A DNA stretch of 64,000 bases from an uncultured Nitrospiraceae bacterium. Its GTDB lineage: Bacteria; Nitrospirota; Thermodesulfovibrionia; Thermodesulfovibrionales; Dissulfurispiraceae. The stretch lies in the NCBI GenBank assembly GCA_903822005.1, contig CAIJNL010000014.1, positions 62,001 to 126,000 of the forward strand. The letters are read 5' to 3'. A program made the position numbers and the translations under genes. Numbering within the stretch: position 1 is the first letter of the stretch; each line of letters starts with the position of its first letter. The notes below the pieces were generated by a model. It was not told the DNA's origin and did no database searches. It saw only the letters and a list, made by a program, of their open reading frames with translations. Of the stretch, positions 17,124 through 26,996 are shown one piece after another.

Positions 17124-18257
17124 TCACCAGCCATGCACCCGCTGCCACACATCAATAACATCATCGGTACGATTTACCACATGGTACCTGTCATGCATGG
17201 TCGCTGTGGCACAGGCATGATTTGGCAGTATGCGGAGCAGGCTCCCTATCGGGAATCTGTTAAAATCCATGGCACCGCCGTCACGCCTGACGATTATGCC
17301 ATGTTCCTGGTTTGTCGAGTCCACAATATAATCAGGTATCGGTGTTCCGTCAACGCTGCAGACTATCCCATACCCCTGGTCTGTCGTCTGCCTTGAGGTA
17401 CCCCGGTCGCGGGACATTGCCATCCAGCCCGCATCGGTAATGACCCATCCTTTTTTCTTCTGATATCCGATCACCGAGGTTAAAACCGAAATCGCCATAT
17501 CTTCGATGGCGCAGACCCCAAGCCCGGCCATGACCAGATCAAAAAACATATATACCCCCGCCCGCACCTCGGTAACTCCTGCAAGGTCTTCTGCGTATGT
17601 TGCGGTTGGAGTAGACCCTACGCTGACGACAGGGCATGGCAGACCCGCCGCGCGAAGCAATTGTGCGCATGCAACCGCAACATCGCGTTCCTGGACAGCG
17701 GCCTTTTTTATCTCATCGATTGCTTTCGCGCCGTAAGATCCGCCCGCATGCGTGAGAACACCCTTAAGTTCAACCCCTTTTGTGTCATGCAGAAAGCGGC
17801 CTATTCCGATCAGTTCAGGATCAGCAGGCGTTAATCCGGACCGGTGGCCGTCGCTGTCGAGCTCAATCAGCACAGGGAATGTCTCATCATGTTTTTTCCC
17901 GTATGTTGCCGCCACCTGTGCCTGTTCCATACTGTCGAGGATGATGGTTATCTCTGCTCCCTCTTTCCTGAGTTTCGCTATGTGGTCCAGTTTGACAGGG
18001 GCTATGCCGACTGCATAAAGAAGATCTTTGATTCCATGGCCGAAATAGTATTCAGCCTCTTTTAAGGTCGAAACCGTTATGCCTCCCGGCTGTCCTTCAA
18101 GGGCGAGTCGTATGACATCAATGCATTTCGCCGTTTTCCCGTGCGGTCGCAGGGGAACACCGAGACGCCCCATATGTTCTCTCATGGTCCGCACGTTTTG
18201 CTCGAGTTTTCCCCTTTCAAGGATAAGGCGGGGCGTTTCAAGTTCGGACAGCTTCAT
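17124..18257 (-). CDS. DSD1-family PLP enzyme, D-threo-3-hydroxyaspartate dehydratase-like
   Basis: The 377-residue protein has the alanine-racemase-type PLP barrel with lysine K41 in RPHGKTAK and a C-terminal metal site H347/C349 in PNHACAT. Motifs such as ITVSTLKEAE, CPVVSVGSTPTA, EVRAGVYMFFDL and AGWMAMSRDRGTSRQ closely resemble, as I remember it, the D-threo-3-hydroxyaspartate dehydratase subgroup. That enzyme yields oxaloacetate and ammonia. Relatives include D-serine dehydratase, D-threonine aldolase and the beta-hydroxyaspartate aldolase of the BHA cycle. The gene starts 35 bp after an iminosuccinate-reductase-like gene and is about 4 kb from aspartase, which fits a hydroxyaspartate substrate. 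Fold and metal site are clear; substrate is inferred. Confidence 0.8.
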   Translation of the reverse strand: MKLSELETPRLILERGKLEQNVRTMREHMGRLGVPLRPHGKTAKCIDVIRLALEGQPGGITVSTLKEAEYYFGHGIKDLLYAVGIAPVKLDHIAKLRKEGAEITIILDSMEQAQVAATYGKKHDETFPVLIELDSDGHRSGLTPADPELIGIGRFLHDTKGVELKGVLTHAGGSYGAKAIDEIKKAAVQERDVAVACAQLLRAAGLPCPVVSVGSTPTATYAEDLAGVTEVRAGVYMFFDLVMAGLGVCAIEDMAISVLTSVIGYQKKKGWVITDAGWMAMSRDRGTSRQTTDQGYGIVCSVDGTPIPDYIVDSTNQEHGIIVRRDGGAMDFNRFPIGSLLRILPNHACATATMHDRYHVVNRTDDVIDVWQRVHGW

Positions 18258-18292
18258 TACTCAACCTCCGTTAAGATTTATGCCTGAGCCGT

Positions 18293-19276
18293 CTACAATG
18301 ATATCCGGCAGCCTTTATTTTTCTTCAGTGCCTCTTCGAGGGCATAGCCCGCTGTTGCCAGGTCTTGTATGGCAACGCCCGTTGTATCAAAGACTGTAAT
18401 CTCATGTTCCGACTGGCGGCCCGGTTTTGTCCCGTTAATAATTTCTCCTATCTCTGCATGAATGGATTCAGCGGTTATGAGACCGGCGTCAAAAGCATGC
18501 TGGCACTCGCCAAGATAGAGGCATTGCTTAAGGTTATCGACAACTATCTTTGCCTTTGGGAATATTTGAGGATCGAGTTCTTTTTTGCCCCGGGTGTCCG
18601 TGCCTATTGCGTTGATATGCGTTCCCGCTTTTACCCATTCAGACATAACAATAGCCTCAAAGCTCGAGGCGGCCGTTATAATGACATCCGCCGCAGCGCA
18701 TGCCTTTTCTGCTGTGGCAAATACGCTGACTGTTTGCGGATAGGCAGATATGTCCTTCGCCAGCGCTTCTGCCGACTCCTGGTGCCTGTCATAAAGATTG
18801 ATTCCTTTAATTCCTGGCAGTATCCTCAACGCCGCCTTAAGCTGGTTCCTGCCCTGCTGACCGGCGCCGATAACAGCCACTATTTTGCTGCCGGGCCTGG
18901 CGAGGTATTTGCAGCCGATAGCGCCTATCGCGGCCGTGCGAATTTGGGTTACGAAATTGGCTGCAACAAAAGCACGGGTCTGCCCTGTCGCCGGATCAAA
19001 AAGGACGATTACCGACTGGTGGTTCGCGAGCCCTTTTATTTTATTGTCCGACCAGAAACCGCCTGCCTTGAATCCAAGCACATCATGGGTCTCGAGATAA
19101 CCGGATTTGATACCGAATATGCCCTTATGCTTTTTGATCTCTTCCCTTACAACCGGAAACGCATGACTTTTCCCCCGGTTATAGTCTCCAAAGACCTGCT
19201 CGATCATACGCAGATTGTCATCAAAGGAGATCAGGTCTTCCACGTCACTGTCGTTCAAAACAATAATTTCGGGCAT
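18293..19276 (-). CDS. Ornithine cyclodeaminase/mu-crystallin family, iminosuccinate reductase (BhcD)-like
   Basis: The 327-residue protein starts at the ATG at 19276, with GGAGG before it; the longer frame overlaps the radical SAM gene. It carries the NAD(P) loop VIGAGQQGRNQ near residue 135. It also has FPVVREE, LGFKAGGFW, NHQSVIVLFDP, GTDTRGKKELDP and LGECQHAFDAGLI. I recall these as features of BhcD iminosuccinate reductase, which makes L-aspartate from iminosuccinate in the beta-hydroxyaspartate cycle. The wider OCD family also contains ornithine cyclodeaminase, alanine dehydrogenase and ketimine reductases. It is the first gene of the four-gene leftward run and precedes the hydroxyaspartate-dehydratase-like gene. 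The subgroup call rests on memory of motifs and needs alignment. Confidence 0.75.
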   Translation of the reverse strand: MPEIIVLNDSDVEDLISFDDNLRMIEQVFGDYNRGKSHAFPVVREEIKKHKGIFGIKSGYLETHDVLGFKAGGFWSDNKIKGLANHQSVIVLFDPATGQTRAFVAANFVTQIRTAAIGAIGCKYLARPGSKIVAVIGAGQQGRNQLKAALRILPGIKGINLYDRHQESAEALAKDISAYPQTVSVFATAEKACAAADVIITAASSFEAIVMSEWVKAGTHINAIGTDTRGKKELDPQIFPKAKIVVDNLKQCLYLGECQHAFDAGLITAESIHAEIGEIINGTKPGRQSEHEITVFDTTGVAIQDLATAGYALEEALKKNKGCRISL

Positions 19277-19383
19277 ATTTAATTTCCTCCGGGACGCTGC
19301 GGGGATGTCATTTCTGTTTAAGTCAGCCGGCAGCCCCTGAACTGCCTCTGCTTTCATATTAACATGGTATTCCCTGCTGAAAA

Positions 19384-21012
19384 CTACCCTGCCAGTGCTT
19401 TTGTATATTCGTCCCGCAATTTTTCTTTCGATACTCCCGCGTCGATGAAATCCCATGGCAGCGCTTCATCCAAAGGCCTTGATCTGAAGACATAATAGTC
19501 AAGGTCTATCCCTGCTGCAGCGCAGGCCCTGCGGAAATCGTCCCCTCGCGACATACGGTCTATGACACTGAACACCCTGCGGTCGCCGAGCGAGAACAGC
19601 CCCTGCATATGCGCATGCTTGGGCACATCATGGAAAACCTTTATGCCCTCTTTTTCGAGGGCTTTTTTTATTATCTTCATCCTTCTCTTTGCAATGTCGA
19701 GCGATACCATTGATGCCCATTGAAATGGAGTAAAGGGTTTTGGCACAAAGGTGCTGACACTCAGTACAATTGCCTTTGTTTTGTCTATCAACCTGACCCT
19801 GCGGCACAGCCCCACTATGCCCTCGATATCTTCGTCAGTCTCTGTCGGAAGCCCTATCATGAAATAAAGCCTGAGCGTCTCTATCCCCGAGGCAAAAAGC
19901 AGGGCCGATGTCGATAGGATTTCATCCTCCGTCAGTTCTTTCCTGATCACCTTCCTGAGCCTGTCCGTCCCTGCTTCAGGCGCGATTGAAACACTTTTAT
20001 GTCCGCTGATATGCGCGATCAGCCCAGAACTGCTGCTGCCTGCCCTGAGAGATGTTATCGAAAACCGCACTCCCTCAATACAAAGTATTTCTTCAAGCCC
20101 CGGATAGTCGGAAAGGGAAGGGGCGATTAATCCGATCTTGAGCGCCCTTTTTTTGCCGGCTTCGATCTCATTTTTGACCTGCTCCGGCGGTTTCATCCTG
20201 AGAGGACCAAAATAATTCCCTGCCAGGCAGAAACGGCAGTTCCATTGGCAGCCCCGCATGGTCTCTATAAGATACATTTCGGAAAACTCCGTCTCACGCG
20301 TCAGGACCGCAGTATTAACAGGGGACAGCGAGATATCCCTGATATAACTTTTCGTGATGATGTCCGGTGCGCCATGCAGGGAAGTACGGCCGCATATGGT
20401 GCCTTTGCCGCCATAAGAGATTTCATATTCGGACGGGACATAAATGCCGAAAATCGAAACAGCAAGCCTTAGAAGGTCCCTGCGACCCACGGCCTTCTTG
20501 TATACCTCGATAAATTCAACCAGCGTCTCCTCGGCCTCACCAACAAAGACAACGTCAAAAGCAGGGGCAAGCGGCTCGGGATTGAAAGAAGCGCAGACCC
20601 CGCCTGCCACAAGAAGCGGGTGATAATCATTCCGTGCTGATGCACTGAATGGGATCTTCGACATTCCTAATATTTGACCGATATTGGGATAGTCGTTCTC
20701 GAATGAAATAGAAAAGGCGACTATATCGAAATCCGCAAGCGCCCTCTTTGTTTCGAGCGAAAACGGGGTCGTTCCGGTTCTTACATATTCATCCATGTCC
20801 GCAGCATCCGGGAGAAATGCCCTCTCGCAGACAACATCATCACGCCTGTTTAGAAGCGCGTATATCCCCTGAAACCCGAGATTCGACATCCCGACATGGT
20901 ATGTATTTGGATAGACCAGGCAGACCGAAATCTTCCCGCCCGGGTCCTTGAATATGCATCCGTCCTCTTTCCGCAGGAGCGCATCGGCCTTGTCGATCAG
21001 TTTGCGGTTCAT
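19384..21012 (-). CDS. B12-binding-type radical SAM protein downstream of ftsZ
   Basis: The 542-residue protein has an N-terminal cobalamin-binding-like Rossmann region (about 25-190, with VCLVYPNTYHVGMSNLG). The radical SAM core carries the iron-sulfur motif CQWNCRFC (C255, C259, C262). Further core motifs are SIAPEAGTDRLR and FMIGLPTETDEDIEGI. This YgiQ-like or TIGR03960-like group has no settled function; some relatives modify tRNA or make cofactors. It follows ftsZ by 94 bp on the same strand and is probably co-transcribed with the dcw genes. No strong SD is seen at the ATG. Confidence 0.8.
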   Translation of the reverse strand: MNRKLIDKADALLRKEDGCIFKDPGGKISVCLVYPNTYHVGMSNLGFQGIYALLNRRDDVVCERAFLPDAADMDEYVRTGTTPFSLETKRALADFDIVAFSISFENDYPNIGQILGMSKIPFSASARNDYHPLLVAGGVCASFNPEPLAPAFDVVFVGEAEETLVEFIEVYKKAVGRRDLLRLAVSIFGIYVPSEYEISYGGKGTICGRTSLHGAPDIITKSYIRDISLSPVNTAVLTRETEFSEMYLIETMRGCQWNCRFCLAGNYFGPLRMKPPEQVKNEIEAGKKRALKIGLIAPSLSDYPGLEEILCIEGVRFSITSLRAGSSSSGLIAHISGHKSVSIAPEAGTDRLRKVIRKELTEDEILSTSALLFASGIETLRLYFMIGLPTETDEDIEGIVGLCRRVRLIDKTKAIVLSVSTFVPKPFTPFQWASMVSLDIAKRRMKIIKKALEKEGIKVFHDVPKHAHMQGLFSLGDRRVFSVIDRMSRGDDFRRACAAAGIDLDYYVFRSRPLDEALPWDFIDAGVSKEKLRDEYTKALAG

Positions 21013-21106
21013 GGGCGCGCCGCGGAAATATAACGATAGTTCAATACATCGAGGTAACCCGGATGGTAAGCTTTAAGCCGCGTTTCCAAGGCCTTCACCG
21101 GTCAGC

Positions 21107-22522
21107 TTATTTAACCGGCCGCTCATCTACAGTTGCCTTAAGATTGTAACTTTTTCTCATGAAGGACGGGGTATCATACTTGTCCTCCGGAGGTATGGTA
21201 GAAACACTCATGTCCATTTCAAACTCGGCAAATACGGGCTGGACGGCCTTTTCAGATACCTCGGACTCTTCAGGAACAACTGGCTCTTCAGGAACGACCG
21301 GTCCCACGGTAACGGCTTCCTGGACTGCAGGTGGTTCCTCAGAAATTACCGGCTCTTCTTTTTTATCAACAACCTTGGCAGGCGCGATATAATCCTTGAA
21401 AACAGGCGCTTTTTGCACTGGGGCTTCTTCGGCGCCATGCGTTATCCTCTCGGAAACAACATTTACGTCTTTGGAAAGAATAGATGCCTGTACTTTCAAA
21501 GGAGTGATATCGCTCTTCGGTTTCCAGACCGTAGTCTCGGGCAGGTCCAGTCCCTCCCCCTCGCCCTTCTCGTCAATACCGGTTGCTATAACAGTGACCC
21601 TTATATCGTCCTTCATATTCGGGTCGATTACGGCGCCGAGTATGATATTCGCATCCTCATGCGCATTGTCGTGAATGAGTGAAGCGGCCTCCTGTATTTC
21701 ATCAAGAGATATGTTCAGTCCACCCGTTATGTTTATGAGTATGCCCCGGGCCCCCTCGACAGAAGATTTTTCGAGAAGCGGATTCAGAATTGCTTTTCTG
21801 GCAGCCTCGAAAGCCCCGCCATCGCCGCTGCCCATTCCCATTCCTATCACGGCCCTTCCGGCCCTTTGCATTACGGACCTTATGTCGGCAAAATCAAGAT
21901 TTATAAGACCGGGCACCAGCACGAGGTCTGATATCCCCTGCACTGCCTGCCTGAGCACATCATTCACGGTAGAAAAAGACTGAAGCAGGGAAGTCCCCCT
22001 GTTGACGACCAGGCTGATCCTGTCATTGGGGATTACGATCAGGGTATTCGCATACTGCTTAAGTTCATGCACGCCTTCCTCAGCGTTCGCGGAACGCTTC
22101 CTGCCCTCGAAAAAGAATGGCTTAGTCACAATGGCCACGGTGAGTATGCCGAGTTCTTTTGCGATTGCCGCTACTACCGGCGCCGCGCCCGTGCCCGTGC
22201 CCCCGCCCATTCCGGCAGTCAGGAAGACCATATCGGCCCCGTTTATATATCCTGCCAGGACATCGCGGCTTTCAAGGGCGGCCTCTCTGCCAATCGCGGG
22301 GTTAGAGCCGGCGCCCAGACCGCGCGTCAGGTCCTCTCCTATTTGTATCCGCGTAGGCGCGAGAGATGCTTCAAGGTGCTGTATGTCGGTATTGACGGCG
22401 ATGAACTCAACGCCATAAATATTGGCGGCCACCATGCTGTTGACCGCATTTCCTCCTCCGCCTCCTATGCCGATCACCCTGATCTTTGCAACGGGCCGTC
22501 CGACATCCTCTATCTCAAACAT
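21107..22522 (-). CDS. ftsZ: Cell division protein FtsZ
   Basis: The 471-residue tubulin-like GTPase forms the Z-ring. Visible are the N-terminal VIGIGGGGGNAVNSM loop, the tubulin signature GGGTGTGAAP, and NDRISLVVNRG. The globular domain ends near residue 325. It is followed by a long variable linker rich in Pro, Val and Glu (about 330-445), and a C-terminal segment DTPSFMRKSYN that matches the conserved FtsA/ZipA-binding tail, though about 10 extra residues follow. The ATG has AGGAGG upstream and lies 8 bp after ftsA. It is the last classic dcw gene here. Confidence 0.97.
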   Translation of the reverse strand: MFEIEDVGRPVAKIRVIGIGGGGGNAVNSMVAANIYGVEFIAVNTDIQHLEASLAPTRIQIGEDLTRGLGAGSNPAIGREAALESRDVLAGYINGADMVFLTAGMGGGTGTGAAPVVAAIAKELGILTVAIVTKPFFFEGRKRSANAEEGVHELKQYANTLIVIPNDRISLVVNRGTSLLQSFSTVNDVLRQAVQGISDLVLVPGLINLDFADIRSVMQRAGRAVIGMGMGSGDGGAFEAARKAILNPLLEKSSVEGARGILINITGGLNISLDEIQEAASLIHDNAHEDANIILGAVIDPNMKDDIRVTVIATGIDEKGEGEGLDLPETTVWKPKSDITPLKVQASILSKDVNVVSERITHGAEEAPVQKAPVFKDYIAPAKVVDKKEEPVISEEPPAVQEAVTVGPVVPEEPVVPEESEVSEKAVQPVFAEFEMDMSVSTIPPEDKYDTPSFMRKSYNLKATVDERPVK

Positions 22523-22530
22523 GAAACCTC

Positions 22531-23814
22531 CTATCGCTTCTTTCCCATGAAGTTCGACAAAAATCCTGTCATCCTGTTAAACAGCCCTTCGCTGCCGGGG
22601 CCGCCAGTCTCGGCCATACTCCCCGCACCATAAAGTATGAGCCCGATTACAGCCGCATATTCGGGACCGTTAAATTCCTCTTTTATCCCTGTCGCAAATG
22701 GCAGTGCAGGAGCTGACTGATATATATGCTTTGGCAGAAGATCCGGCCTGCCGATCCGTACCGGCATTGCAAGCATAGTCTCGGCGAGACGTTCGAAAGA
22801 AGGCATCAGCACGCAGCCTCCGGTAAATACAACGCCTGTTATGGAGTCGCGCCCTTCAAACCGGGCTATCTCACCTTTAATCAGTTCCAACAGTTCTTCT
22901 CCGCGCAGCCTGAGTATCTCGCAGGCCTGCCTGCCGGATATCTTCTTCACTCCGCCATAGAGATTGACCACATCTATCTGGTCGTCACCGGCCTCTGCCG
23001 GCCCAAACGCCCCGGACAGCGTGCCATACTGTTTCTTGATACGTTCCGCCTCCTGAAATGGAACACCAAGCCCGACACAGAGATCATTACTGAAATGATT
23101 TCCGCCGATGGCCAGGACAGCCGATCTGAGCAGCCAGCCCTCCCTGAAAAGGGCGATGTCCGTTGTGCCGGCCCCTATGTCTACAAGTGCGGTGCCCATC
23201 TCGCGCTCTTCAGCAGTAAGCGTCGACTCCGCGGAAGCTATGGACTGAACCGCAAAATCGGCTGCCTGAAGTCCAGACTTTTCGCAGCTGATGACAAGCC
23301 GGCGCAAAGGCTCGGACCCTGCCGTAATAATATTTACCTTCGCCTCAAGCCTGGACGCATGCATGCCAAGGGGATCCTTGATGCCCATCCCGCCATCAAC
23401 GATAAAATCCACCGGCAGCACATGTATGATCTCCCGCCCCGACGGGACAGGCATGCTTCCGGCAGCATCAATAACATTGTCCAGGTCCTCCTGCGAAATA
23501 GTCCTGCCTTTCACTGCAACAGATGCCGATTCCGTCTTCGTCTCGATATGAGAGCCCGACAGACTGAGTATTGCCTCTCTCACTGCCACGCCTGACTCTT
23601 CACGGGCGGCTGACAGGGCTTCGCGTATGGCCACCGAGGCCTCCTCCATGTTCACTACAACACCTTTCCTCATGCCGGCCGAAGGTGTAGATGTTATTGA
23701 TAGCACGTCAATGCCGTCGTCGGTCATCTCAGCCACCACAACGCATATCCTTGAGGTGCCGATATCAACACCAGTAATAAAGGTTCCGCCTTTTTTCTTT
23801 TTCCTAGCCGACAT
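22531..23814 (-). CDS. ftsA: Cell division protein FtsA
   Basis: The 427-residue actin-like protein anchors FtsZ to the membrane. The N-terminal FITGVDIGTSRICVVVAE phosphate loop, ALVDIGAGTTDIALF and VFTGGCVLMPSFERLAE are the actin-fold motifs. The C-terminal GLFNRMTGFLSNFMG is the amphipathic membrane-targeting helix. I place the start at 23814, where the ATG overlaps the ftsQ end by 11 bp; the open frame further upstream is the Lys/Pro-rich tail of ftsQ read in another frame. Confidence 0.96.
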   Translation of the reverse strand: MSARKKKKGGTFITGVDIGTSRICVVVAEMTDDGIDVLSITSTPSAGMRKGVVVNMEEASVAIREALSAAREESGVAVREAILSLSGSHIETKTESASVAVKGRTISQEDLDNVIDAAGSMPVPSGREIIHVLPVDFIVDGGMGIKDPLGMHASRLEAKVNIITAGSEPLRRLVISCEKSGLQAADFAVQSIASAESTLTAEEREMGTALVDIGAGTTDIALFREGWLLRSAVLAIGGNHFSNDLCVGLGVPFQEAERIKKQYGTLSGAFGPAEAGDDQIDVVNLYGGVKKISGRQACEILRLRGEELLELIKGEIARFEGRDSITGVVFTGGCVLMPSFERLAETMLAMPVRIGRPDLLPKHIYQSAPALPFATGIKEEFNGPEYAAVIGLILYGAGSMAETGGPGSEGLFNRMTGFLSNFMGKKR

Positions 23815-24643
23815 TCTTCTTTGCCTTGCCTCCGGTGCCCTTATTGGGCGTCTTCTTCGGTGGGGCCTTCTTCTGTTTCGCGGCAGGCGCGTCACCGGCA
23901 TCAGCCCCCTGCCCTGAATGCTTGTAGGGCTTAACAACTATTTTATCAGCAAACCTGAGATCCACATATTCGACCTGCATATTACGGCGGGCAATCTCCT
24001 CTTTCACAAAGGTCAGCTTTTCGAGCTTCTTCATGAAATCTCCGGCCCCAACCTTGATGAGCAGACCGTCGGCCTTCATGGCAATATCTTCAGGTCTCGT
24101 GCCTGTGATCTCAATATTGCCGGACAGTGTCGTCACTTTTTTATCATAAAGCATTTCAGCAAGACCTACTGCCTCCAGATAAGCCTCCCTGCTGACGTCC
24201 GGATCTGTCTTGAGCACCGGCAGAAAATATGCCGGTTCTTTCCTTATCGCCTCCAGCTTCACACCTTCCCTGTCGATAAGCCATACATTGTCCTCAATCG
24301 ATAACACGCCCACTGCCGTAGACTCGGTAAGATGCACATCCATCCTGCCGGTAAGGTCCTTCCTGACTACCGCCTCTTTTATCCATGGTGATTTTTTCAA
24401 TCTCCTGTAGATCTCTCCGGCAGATACAGAAAAGAGTTTGCTCTGGGTGGAACATCCAGTGAGTGCCTTCAGGTCATCAGCCGAGAGATGACGGTTGCCG
24501 TAAAAGTTTATCTCGCGAATAAACAGATATTCATATGCCAGCGCTCCAATGCCGGTTATGACAAGCGTGATCACAGTCAGAGCAATGACATTGAGCCATC
24601 GCTTCCAGCTGCCCTGCTTTTTTGTCTTTCTTATATCCATCAT
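23804..24643 (-). CDS. ftsQ: Cell division protein FtsQ/DivIB
   Basis: The 279-residue protein has a short basic cytoplasmic N-terminus, one transmembrane helix (about 17-38), a POTRA domain beginning FYGNRHLSADDLKALTGC and the FtsQ beta domain (SPWIKEAVVRKDLTGRMDVH, then LIDREGV). It scaffolds the FtsQ-FtsL-FtsB divisome subcomplex. The C-terminus is unusual: after VVKPYKHSG comes a Lys/Pro/Ala-rich tail of about 35 residues. It lies between ddl and ftsA in normal dcw order. Confidence 0.92.
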   Translation of the reverse strand: MMDIRKTKKQGSWKRWLNVIALTVITLVITGIGALAYEYLFIREINFYGNRHLSADDLKALTGCSTQSKLFSVSAGEIYRRLKKSPWIKEAVVRKDLTGRMDVHLTESTAVGVLSIEDNVWLIDREGVKLEAIRKEPAYFLPVLKTDPDVSREAYLEAVGLAEMLYDKKVTTLSGNIEITGTRPEDIAMKADGLLIKVGAGDFMKKLEKLTFVKEEIARRNMQVEYVDLRFADKIVVKPYKHSGQGADAGDAPAAKQKKAPPKKTPNKGTGGKAKKNVG

Positions 24644-24669
24644 TCAGCAGTCACCGGCAAAGATTTCAG

Positions 24670-25617
24670 TTACCCTTCGATCGCTGTCTTGATTATCTCT
24701 TCGACGAGATCAGCAAATAACAGCCCTTCAAGGTTAGCTATTTTGGGCAACAGGCTGGTCTCGGTCATGCCGGGTATCGTATTTACCTCAAGAATATAGG
24801 CATGGCCTTCTGTGTCGAGAATCAGATCAACCCGCGTGGCCCCTGCACATCCAAGCGCCATGTGCGCCAGGAGAGCGGCGTTCTTGAGACTTTCATACTC
24901 CGCGTCACTGACCTCTGGAGGAAGAATATACTCTGTAAGCCCGGCTGTATACTTCGCCTCGTAATTATAAAATTCGAGCGAAGGCCTGACCTCTACTCCT
25001 CCCAGCGCCCTGTTGCAGAGGATACCTATCTGGATCTCCTTGCCCTTTATAAATTTTTCGAGGACGATCTTGTTTCCATACCTGAGCGCATCTGTTATGG
25101 CCCCGGCAAGTTGATCGCTGTGCCTGACAATATGGACGCCGATGCTGGACCCCTCGGCCACGGGTTTGATGACCCAGGGCATTGCGAAGTCGATGGCAGA
25201 GCCGCCCATGACATACCCCGGAGCAATACTGCCCAGGTCGCCGGGCAGTTCATCCCTGTGCGCAAGACGGAAAGGCGGCACAGCTATGCCATGATAAAGA
25301 AAAATCTTCTTCGATGCCTCTTTGTCCATTGCGAGCGCCGAAGCCAGCACTCCTGATCCGGTATAAGGAATACCCATGACCTCGAGCATGCCCTGCACAG
25401 CGCCGTTTTCACCATGCCCGCCGTGAAGGGCGATGAAGGCAAGATCAACATGCTGCGAAATCAGAGAGCCGTGGAGATCAGACGCAGCGTCAATAAAAAC
25501 AGCATTATACCCCCGCTCCTGAAGGGCCCTGAAAATGGCGCCCCCGCTTTTAAGGGATATCTCTCTTTCAGCAGAAGTGCCTCCTGCCAGCACGCCTATT
25601 TTTTTGTCGGTTATCAT
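24670..25617 (-). CDS. ddl: D-alanine--D-alanine ligase
   Basis: The 315-residue ATP-grasp ligase makes D-Ala-D-Ala for the peptidoglycan pentapeptide. Motifs are [46 protein letters not shown] and the metal site [18 protein letters not shown]. The start overlaps the murC stop by 4 bp (ATGA). Normal dcw clusters often carry murB between murC and ddl; here the two genes overlap, so murB is absent from this position. Confidence 0.95.
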   Translation of the reverse strand: MITDKKIGVLAGGTSAEREISLKSGGAIFRALQERGYNAVFIDAASDLHGSLISQHVDLAFIALHGGHGENGAVQGMLEVMGIPYTGSGVLASALAMDKEASKKIFLYHGIAVPPFRLAHRDELPGDLGSIAPGYVMGGSAIDFAMPWVIKPVAEGSSIGVHIVRHSDQLAGAITDALRYGNKIVLEKFIKGKEIQIGILCNRALGGVEVRPSLEFYNYEAKYTAGLTEYILPPEVSDAEYESLKNAALLAHMALGCAGATRVDLILDTEGHAYILEVNTIPGMTETSLLPKIANLEGLLFADLVEEIIKTAIEG

Positions 25618-26981
25618 AGGCCTTTGAGTATCTCCTCACCCAGTTTATAGACATCGCCGGCGCCAAGCGTCATGACCACATCTCCGGGACTGAGCTCATC
25701 AAGCACCTTCTTCACCAGCTCTTTTCTGTCGGATATATGAACCGCATTCGCAAAGCCCACATCCTTCATCTTTCCAATTAATGCCGCAGAGCTGATTCCC
25801 GCGATCGGGGCTTCGCTTGCCGCATATATGTCCGTCACATAAAGCCTGTCGGCAGCCCCGAAGCTCAGGGCAAAATCTCCCATCAGGTCCCGTGTCCTCG
25901 TATACCGGTGCGGCTGAAATATTACTATGAGACGCCTGTCCGAGAAACATTCGCTTGCTGCCTTCAGGACCGCGCGTATCTCAACAGGATGGTGCCCGTA
26001 ATCGTCAAAGACCCTGACCCCTTTTGCCTCGCCCCTGAATTCAAACCTGCGCTGTATGCCGCTGAATCCGGCCAGCGCGTTTTTTATACCGTCAAGGGGC
26101 ATCTGCAGCTCCATAGCAGTGAGTATGGCCGCCAGGCTGTTGAGTACGTTGTGCACACCCGGTACTGGAAGAGTAAACATGCCGAGCGATTCTCCTTTAA
26201 GTATGGCCTCGAAGTGTGTCCTGGCCCCGTCATGACTTATATGGCGTGCATACATGTCAGAATCATGAGACAATCCGTAAGTCAGCACCCTTCGCCTTAT
26301 CTGAGGTATTATCTCGCGAGTGTGTTCGTTTTCTTTGCAGACAATGGCCACACCATAAAACGGAATTTTGTTTATGAACTCGAGGAAGGCCCCCTTTATA
26401 TTTTCGATGTTCCCGAAATAGTCCATATGCTCACGGTCTATATTGGTAATTACCGCAATCGTGGGGCTCAGCTTCAGAAAAGACCCGTCGCTCTCGTCCG
26501 CCTCGGCCACCAGGAATTCTCCCTGGCCCAGCCTTGCATTGCTGCCCATCGCCTTCAGCTTGCCCCCGATCACAACAGTCGGATCCAGCCCCCCTTCGCC
26601 AAGCAGTGTTGCTATGAGAGAGGTAGTCGTGGTCTTGCCATGCGCGCCGGCAACGAGTACTCCATATTTGAGCCTGCCCAGCTCCGCGAGCATCTCGGCC
26701 CTTGGAATTACCGGCACGCCCCTGTCCTTTGCCGCAACCACCTCGGGGTTGGTAATCGAAACCGCAGATGAGGTGACCACAACATGCGCGTCATTTATAT
26801 TATTTTCATCATGCCCAATAAATATTTTTATACCGAGTTCCCGCAGTCTTGCCGTAATTTCTGATTCCCGGATGTCTGACCCTGTCACTTCGTATCCGAG
26901 GTTATGCAGAACCTCCGCAATCCCGCTCATTCCGATACCGCCTATTCCGGTAAAATGAATTATCCTGTACTGATTGAACAT
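25614..26981 (-). CDS. murC: UDP-N-acetylmuramate--L-alanine ligase
   Basis: The 455-residue Mur ligase adds L-Ala to UDP-MurNAc. It shows the N-terminal [21 protein letters not shown] Rossmann start (first 20 residues of that stretch typical), the ATP loop [21 protein letters not shown] and [11 protein letters not shown] in the C-terminal part. The length is normal. It starts 15 bp after murG and overlaps ddl by 4 bp at its end. Confidence 0.96.
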   Translation of the reverse strand: MFNQYRIIHFTGIGGIGMSGIAEVLHNLGYEVTGSDIRESEITARLRELGIKIFIGHDENNINDAHVVVTSSAVSITNPEVVAAKDRGVPVIPRAEMLAELGRLKYGVLVAGAHGKTTTTSLIATLLGEGGLDPTVVIGGKLKAMGSNARLGQGEFLVAEADESDGSFLKLSPTIAVITNIDREHMDYFGNIENIKGAFLEFINKIPFYGVAIVCKENEHTREIIPQIRRRVLTYGLSHDSDMYARHISHDGARTHFEAILKGESLGMFTLPVPGVHNVLNSLAAILTAMELQMPLDGIKNALAGFSGIQRRFEFRGEAKGVRVFDDYGHHPVEIRAVLKAASECFSDRRLIVIFQPHRYTRTRDLMGDFALSFGAADRLYVTDIYAASEAPIAGISSAALIGKMKDVGFANAVHISDRKELVKKVLDELSPGDVVMTLGAGDVYKLGEEILKGL

Positions 26982-26996
26982 TATGGTTTCTTTCCC

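Noticed and set aside
15946-19276. OCD plus PLP enzyme as an SbnA/SbnB-like diaminopropionate module
   Set aside because: The PLP partner is of threonine-synthase type with an N-terminal Cys ribbon, not the cysteine-synthase-like SbnA, and no siderophore genes are near.
18365-19282. 305-codon open frame on the plus strand
   Set aside because: It is antisense to the OCD-family gene, has no SD and no family features; the minus-strand protein shows clear conserved motifs.
22726-23595. 289-codon plus-strand frame across ftsA
   Set aside because: Antisense shadow of ftsA, with a Cys/Arg/His-rich composition and no motif.
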